Of a stretch of DNA of 64,000 nt, positions 60,303 to 64,000 are shown one piece after another. Source of the stretch: Falsiruegeria mediterranea M17 (GTDB lineage: Bacteria; Pseudomonadota; Alphaproteobacteria; Rhodobacterales; Rhodobacteraceae); assembly GCF_900302455.1 (NCBI RefSeq), contig NZ_ONZG01000009.1, positions 124,001 through 188,000 of the forward strand, read 5' to 3'. Made by a program: the position numbers and the translations under genes. The notes under the pieces are model-generated. The model was given only the letters and a program-made list of their open reading frames with translations, was not told the origin of the DNA and searched no databases. How positions within the stretch are numbered: position 1 is the first letter of the stretch; the number at the start of each line of letters is the position of its first letter.

Positions 60303-63300
60303 TTGCGCTTTTCCAAACTCCGACTGACCGGCTTCAAAAGCTTTGTCGATCCGACCGATCTGATCATCGCGGACGGGTTGACCGGTGTTGTGGGGCCAAA
60401 CGGCTGCGGCAAGTCCAATCTGCTGGAAGCACTCAGGTGGGTGATGGGCGAAAACCGTCCCAAGGCGATGCGCGGCGGCGGGATGGAAGATGTGATTTTT
60501 GCGGGCGCCGCGACGCGGCCCGCGCGCAACTTTGCCGAAGTGTCTTTGTTGATGGACAACTCGGAACGGTTGGCACCGTCGGGGTTCAACGACAGCGACC
60601 AGCTGGAAATAATTCGCCGCATCACGCGGGATGTGGGCAGCGCCTATAAAACCAATGGCAAGGATGTTCGCGCGCGCGATGTGCAGATGCTCTTTGCCGA
60701 TGCCTCGACCGGCGCGCATTCGCCTGCGCTGGTTCGGCAGGGGCAGATTTCCGAGCTGATCAACGCCAAACCCAAGGCAAGGCGGCGTATCCTGGAAGAG
60801 GCGGCGGGTATCTCGGGGCTGTATCAGCGGCGGCATGAGGCCGAGTTGAAGCTGAAAGGGGCCGAGACCAACCTGACCCGCGTGGATGACGTGCTGGAGC
60901 AATTGGCGGCGCAGCTGAGCCAGTTGGCGCGGCAGGCGCGACAGGCGGCGCGGTATCGCGAGATCGGCTCGCTTTTGCGGCAGGCCGAGGGGATGCTGCT
61001 CTACCGTCGCTGGAAAGAGGCGGACGAGGCGCGGTTGAGCGCCGAAGAAGTGCTGCGTGGGCGCACGACCGAGGCGGCGCAGGCCGAGGCCATGGCGCGA
61101 GCAGCCGCCAAGGCGCGAGGCGCGGCTGAGGAGGCGCTGCCGCCGCTGCGTGAAGAAGAGGCGATTGCAGCCGCGGTTCTGCAGCGGATGCAGGTGCAAC
61201 GCGATGCGCTCGGCGATCAGGAAACCCGCGCGCGGCAAACGATTGAGACGCTGACGGCGCGGATCAACCAGTTGGGTCAGGACATCGAGCGCGAGACGGG
61301 TCTTAACCGCGACGCGGGCGACACAATCGAGCGGTTGGAATGGGAAGCGCGCGAGTTGGCCAAGGCCAGCGAAGGGCAGGCCGATAAGCTAGCAGAGGCA
61401 AGTGAGGTCGCGCGCGAGGCGGCGTCCGTGCTGCAAGAGCGCGAGGATCACCTATCGCAGATGACCGAGGACGTCGCCCGCTTGGCGGCGCGGCACCAGT
61501 CGGCGCAGCGTCTGGTCGATGACAGTCGCAAGACCTTGGACCGGTCCGAGGGCGAAGAGGCCCGCGCCCGCGATGCGGTGAGCGAGGCCGAGATGGCTTT
61601 GGAGCAGGCGGTTGATGCCTATGGCGAAGCGCTGGATGCCGAGGAAGAGGCGAGCGAGGCCGCAGAGGCCGCGGAAGAGGCGCTGGAGGCGGCGGATGAA
61701 TTGCGCAACGACACGCAGGCCCGCGAGAGCGAGGCCCGCGCGCAGCGATCCGAGGCCGAGGGTGAAGTGGGCGCGATCCGGGCCGAGACCACGGCGCTGG
61801 CCAAACTGGTGGCGCGAGACACGGCAGAGGGCGGGCAGGTGATGGACCTGCTGCGCGTGGCACCGGGGTATGAAAAGGCACTTGGGGCGGCGCTGTCTGA
61901 TGATCTGCGCGCGCCCTTGGCCGAAGATGACGGCCCGTCGGGCTGGGTTCAGGTTCCGGGTTATGATGCGGATCAGGCTTTGCCCGAGGGGGCTGAGCCG
62001 CTGGCGCTGCATGTGTCGGGACCCGATCGCCTGAGCCGCCGGATTGCGCAGATCGGGATTGTGCGCGGCGATGACGGCGGACGGCTGCAAGCGGCGTTGA
62101 AACCGGGGCAGCGGCTGGTGTCACGCGAAGGCGACTTGTGGCGGTGGGATGGCTTCCGTGCCTGGGCCGAGGATGCGCCAAGTGCGGCGGCGATGCGGTT
62201 GGAACAGCTCAACCGGTTGGAAGCTTTGAAACAGGAGTTGGAACGGGTGAGCGCCCAGGCTGACGGGGCACGCGCCGCGCATGAGGCGCTTTCGCAGCAG
62301 TTGGCTGATGTGACCGAAGCCGACCGCCGCGCGCGTGAGGCGCGTCGGGCTGCCGATCAGCGCGTGGCCGAAGCGGCGCGGGCGCTGTCCAAATCCGAAG
62401 CCGATCGCAATCTGGCGCAGGGGCGGCTCGAGACCTTGGGGCTGGCCGTGGACCGGCACAAAGAGGATGCGATGGCCGCGCGCGTGCAGATGCGCGACGC
62501 CGAAAAGGCCTTGTCCGAGTTGGGCGACCTGGATACCGCGCGTCAGCAAGTCGAGGACATCAAGCAAACGGTCGAGGCGGCGCGGATCACCATGCTGACG
62601 CATCGGTCGGCCCATGACGAGCTGCGGCGCGAGGGTGACGCGCGTACCAAGCGCTCGCAAGAGGTGACCAAGGACATCAGCGGCTGGCGCCACCGCCTTG
62701 AGACGGCCGAGAAGCGGATTTCCGAACTGGTCGAGCGTAAGGCGACATCTGAAGAAGATCTGGCCGAGGCGATGTCAGTGCCCGGTGAGATTGCCGAGGC
62801 ACGTGAGGAACTGGCGGAACAGTCCGAAGCGGCCGAGGAGCGCCGCAAGGGCGCCGCTGATGCTCTGGCCGTGGGCGAGGCCACCCACCGCGAGGCGATG
62901 TTGGCCGAGCGAGAGGCGGAGCGGTTGGCATCCGAGGCGCGCGAGGCGCGGGCAGCGGCCGAGGCGCGGGCCGAAGCCGCGCGTGAGACCGTGGTGACGG
63001 CAGCCGAACGGATTGCCGAGGATCAGCAGCTGACGCCGAACCAACTGCTAAATGACTTGGATGTTGACCCCGACAAGATGCCCAATGCGGAAACGTTGGA
63101 AGCCGAGGTTAACAGGCACAAGCGGCAGCGAGACGCCATGGGCGCAGTGAACCTGCGCGCCGAGGAAGACGCGCGCGAGGTGCAGGAAGAGCACGACACG
63201 CTGGCGGCAGAAAAGGCCGATCTGGAAGAGGCGATCAAGACCCTGCGCAACGGTATTGCAAGTCTGAATCGTGAGGGGCGCGAGCGCTTGCTGACCGCCT

Positions 63301-63758
63301 TTGAACAGGTGAATTCCAACTTTGCGATGCTGTTCAAACACCTCTTTGGTGGTGGTGAAGCAAATCTGGTGATGGTCGAAAGCGAAGACCCGCTGGATGC
63401 AGGGCTGGAGATCATGTGTCAGCCGCCGGGCAAGAAGCTGTCGACATTGTCGCTGTTGTCTGGGGGCGAGCAGACGCTCACCGCGATGGCGTTGATCTTT
63501 GCGGTGTTCCTGGCCAACCCGGCACCGATCTGTGTGCTGGATGAGGTTGACGCGCCACTGGACGATGCCAACGTCACGCGCTTCTGTGACTTGCTGGACG
63601 AGATGTGCCGCCAGACCGATACGCGGTTCCTGATCATCACCCACCACGCGGTGACGATGGCGCGGATGGACCGACTGTTTGGGGTGACCATGCAGGAGCA
63701 GGGCGTGAGCCAATTGGTGTCGGTTGATCTAAAGAAAGCGGAATCCCTGGTCGCTTGA
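60303..63758 (+). CDS. smc: Chromosome segregation protein SMC
   Basis: A 1151-residue SMC ATPase: N-terminal MRFSKLRLTGFKSFVDPTDLIIADGLTGVVGPNGCGKSNLLEALRWVMGE with Walker A (31-38), two long coiled coils (about 170-500 and 660-920), a hinge near 500-650, and the C-terminal LSLLSGGEQTLTAMAL signature with Walker B CVLDEVDAPLDDANV. It organises and separates chromosomes together with ScpAB. The only fitting start is TTG at 60303 with AAGGGCC upstream. It follows a lipoprotein gene by 113 bases. Confidence 0.96.
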   Translation: MRFSKLRLTGFKSFVDPTDLIIADGLTGVVGPNGCGKSNLLEALRWVMGENRPKAMRGGGMEDVIFAGAATRPARNFAEVSLLMDNSERLAPSGFNDSDQLEIIRRITRDVGSAYKTNGKDVRARDVQMLFADASTGAHSPALVRQGQISELINAKPKARRRILEEAAGISGLYQRRHEAELKLKGAETNLTRVDDVLEQLAAQLSQLARQARQAARYREIGSLLRQAEGMLLYRRWKEADEARLSAEEVLRGRTTEAAQAEAMARAAAKARGAAEEALPPLREEEAIAAAVLQRMQVQRDALGDQETRARQTIETLTARINQLGQDIERETGLNRDAGDTIERLEWEARELAKASEGQADKLAEASEVAREAASVLQEREDHLSQMTEDVARLAARHQSAQRLVDDSRKTLDRSEGEEARARDAVSEAEMALEQAVDAYGEALDAEEEASEAAEAAEEALEAADELRNDTQARESEARAQRSEAEGEVGAIRAETTALAKLVARDTAEGGQVMDLLRVAPGYEKALGAALSDDLRAPLAEDDGPSGWVQVPGYDADQALPEGAEPLALHVSGPDRLSRRIAQIGIVRGDDGGRLQAALKPGQRLVSREGDLWRWDGFRAWAEDAPSAAAMRLEQLNRLEALKQELERVSAQADGARAAHEALSQQLADVTEADRRAREARRAADQRVAEAARALSKSEADRNLAQGRLETLGLAVDRHKEDAMAARVQMRDAEKALSELGDLDTARQQVEDIKQTVEAARITMLTHRSAHDELRREGDARTKRSQEVTKDISGWRHRLETAEKRISELVERKATSEEDLAEAMSVPGEIAEAREELAEQSEAAEERRKGAADALAVGEATHREAMLAEREAERLASEAREARAAAEARAEAARETVVTAAERIAEDQQLTPNQLLNDLDVDPDKMPNAETLEAEVNRHKRQRDAMGAVNLRAEEDAREVQEEHDTLAAEKADLEEAIKTLRNGIASLNREGRERLLTAFEQVNSNFAMLFKHLFGGGEANLVMVESEDPLDAGLEIMCQPPGKKLSTLSLLSGGEQTLTAMALIFAVFLANPAPICVLDEVDAPLDDANVTRFCDLLDEMCRQTDTRFLIITHHAVTMARMDRLFGVTMQEQGVSQLVSVDLKKAESLVA

Positions 63759-63804
63759 TCACGCATTGGTAGAAAATCAAGGGTTTCTCTGGTACTCTAC
63801 AAAC

Positions 63805-64000
63805 ATGCGCGCTGTTTATGCCTTTGTTATCATCGTCTTGGCGAGCCCAACCTTCGCGGATGAATTGGCGTTGTGGCGCATTGGAGCCTCGCGTTTCGGA
63901 ACCGATTTTGCAACCGAAGGCAGCACAGTGTCTGGATTGCAACAGATGCAATACGAGCCGGAAGAGGGTGGCCTGAACGGAGGTGAACTTGCGGATCGCT
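63805..64000 (+). CDS. N-terminus of an exported protein (cut by window end)
   Basis: An open frame from the ATG at 63805 runs off the window after 65 codons. It begins with a signal peptide (MRAVYAFVIIVLASPTFADE, cleavage about 17/18) and continues LALWRIGASRFGTDFATEG. There is no clear ribosome site, and the family cannot be judged from this fragment. Confidence 0.6.
   Translation, partial: MRAVYAFVIIVLASPTFADELALWRIGASRFGTDFATEGSTVSGLQQMQYEPEEGGLNGGELADR

Noticed and set aside
1-64000. tRNA, rRNA, CRISPR arrays, insertion sequences or prophage
   Set aside because: I scanned for T-loop motifs, regularly spaced repeats, and transposase or phage gene features and found none that I could support.

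Overview
This window looks like chromosome from a marine alphaproteobacterium of the Roseobacter group (Rhodobacteraceae, Ruegeria-like). The reasons are: GC-rich coding DNA; the alphaproteobacterial F0 order atpI-atpB-atpE-atpF'(b')-atpF(b); MipZ in place of Min proteins; an ffh / GNATs / chorismate mutase / rpsP / bluB / rimM / trmD / rplS / rpmE block; and taurine:pyruvate aminotransferase beside tauABC. I saw no rRNA, tRNA, CRISPR array, intact insertion sequence or prophage. All family names are from reading motifs by eye; no database was searched.

Layout. 1-2001: end of a quinone oxidoreductase, a DUF2189 membrane protein and an acetyltransferase. 2187-7195: taurine use, with tpa on the minus strand and tauABC divergent on the plus strand; TauC carries an unusual insert of about 140 residues, and a terminator-like hairpin sits between tauA and tauB. 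7319-8307: a DCC-family (DUF393) protein, then a DUF4166 gene broken by one in-frame TGA. 8548-17827: an accessory catabolic locus with a choline-sulfatase-like sulfatase, a GMC oxidoreductase, all three subunits of a tripartite tricarboxylate (TTT) transporter, a ROK regulator and a two-domain metallophosphoesterase. None of the enzymes has a signal peptide, which suggests import of a sulfated or phosphorylated small molecule that is processed in the cytoplasm. 17952-22053: a DmdB-like acyl-CoA synthetase, a DOPA-dioxygenase-family protein, an agmatinase-family ureohydrolase and an exported cyclase-family hydrolase. 22171-29540: a minus-strand aromatic operon in transcription order hmgA, fahA, MBL protein, flavin monooxygenase, a 66-residue DUF2783 protein, VOC protein and maiA, with a divergent MarR gene. 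The large flavoprotein plus tiny partner suggests a 3-hydroxyphenylacetate 6-hydroxylase (MhaAB) making homogentisate for the same operon.

29634-34807: a class III cyclase, MipZ, a DEAD-box helicase, L31 and L19. 35607-42018: YegP-like protein, trmD, rimM, bluB, rpsP, chorismate mutase, three tandem paralogous GNATs and ffh. 42393-54191 is mixed accessory DNA: an exported hypothetical, TetR, two EamA exporters, a YbaK/ProX-type deacylase, a cyclase-TolB-TPR protein, azoR with a divergent LysR, a GNAT, a DUF2268 pseudogene, ArsR, a GcvA-like LysR and a secreted amidohydrolase of different base composition. 54562-57136: the F0 operon with a strong terminator. 57441-64000: a FadR-type regulator divergent from an aminotransferase, a lipoprotein, smc and the start of an exported protein.

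Regulatory and repeat content. Paired palindromes lie between the 43.6-kb exporter and the YbaK-like gene, and between the FadR-type regulator and its aminotransferase. A dispersed intergenic repeat (conserved core plus a GC-rich hairpin whose arms differ but stay complementary) occurs near 30.9, 50.8, 50.9 and 57.2-57.4 kb. Three organosulfur functions (taurine, a probable sulfate ester, possibly methylmercaptopropionate) share the first 20 kb.
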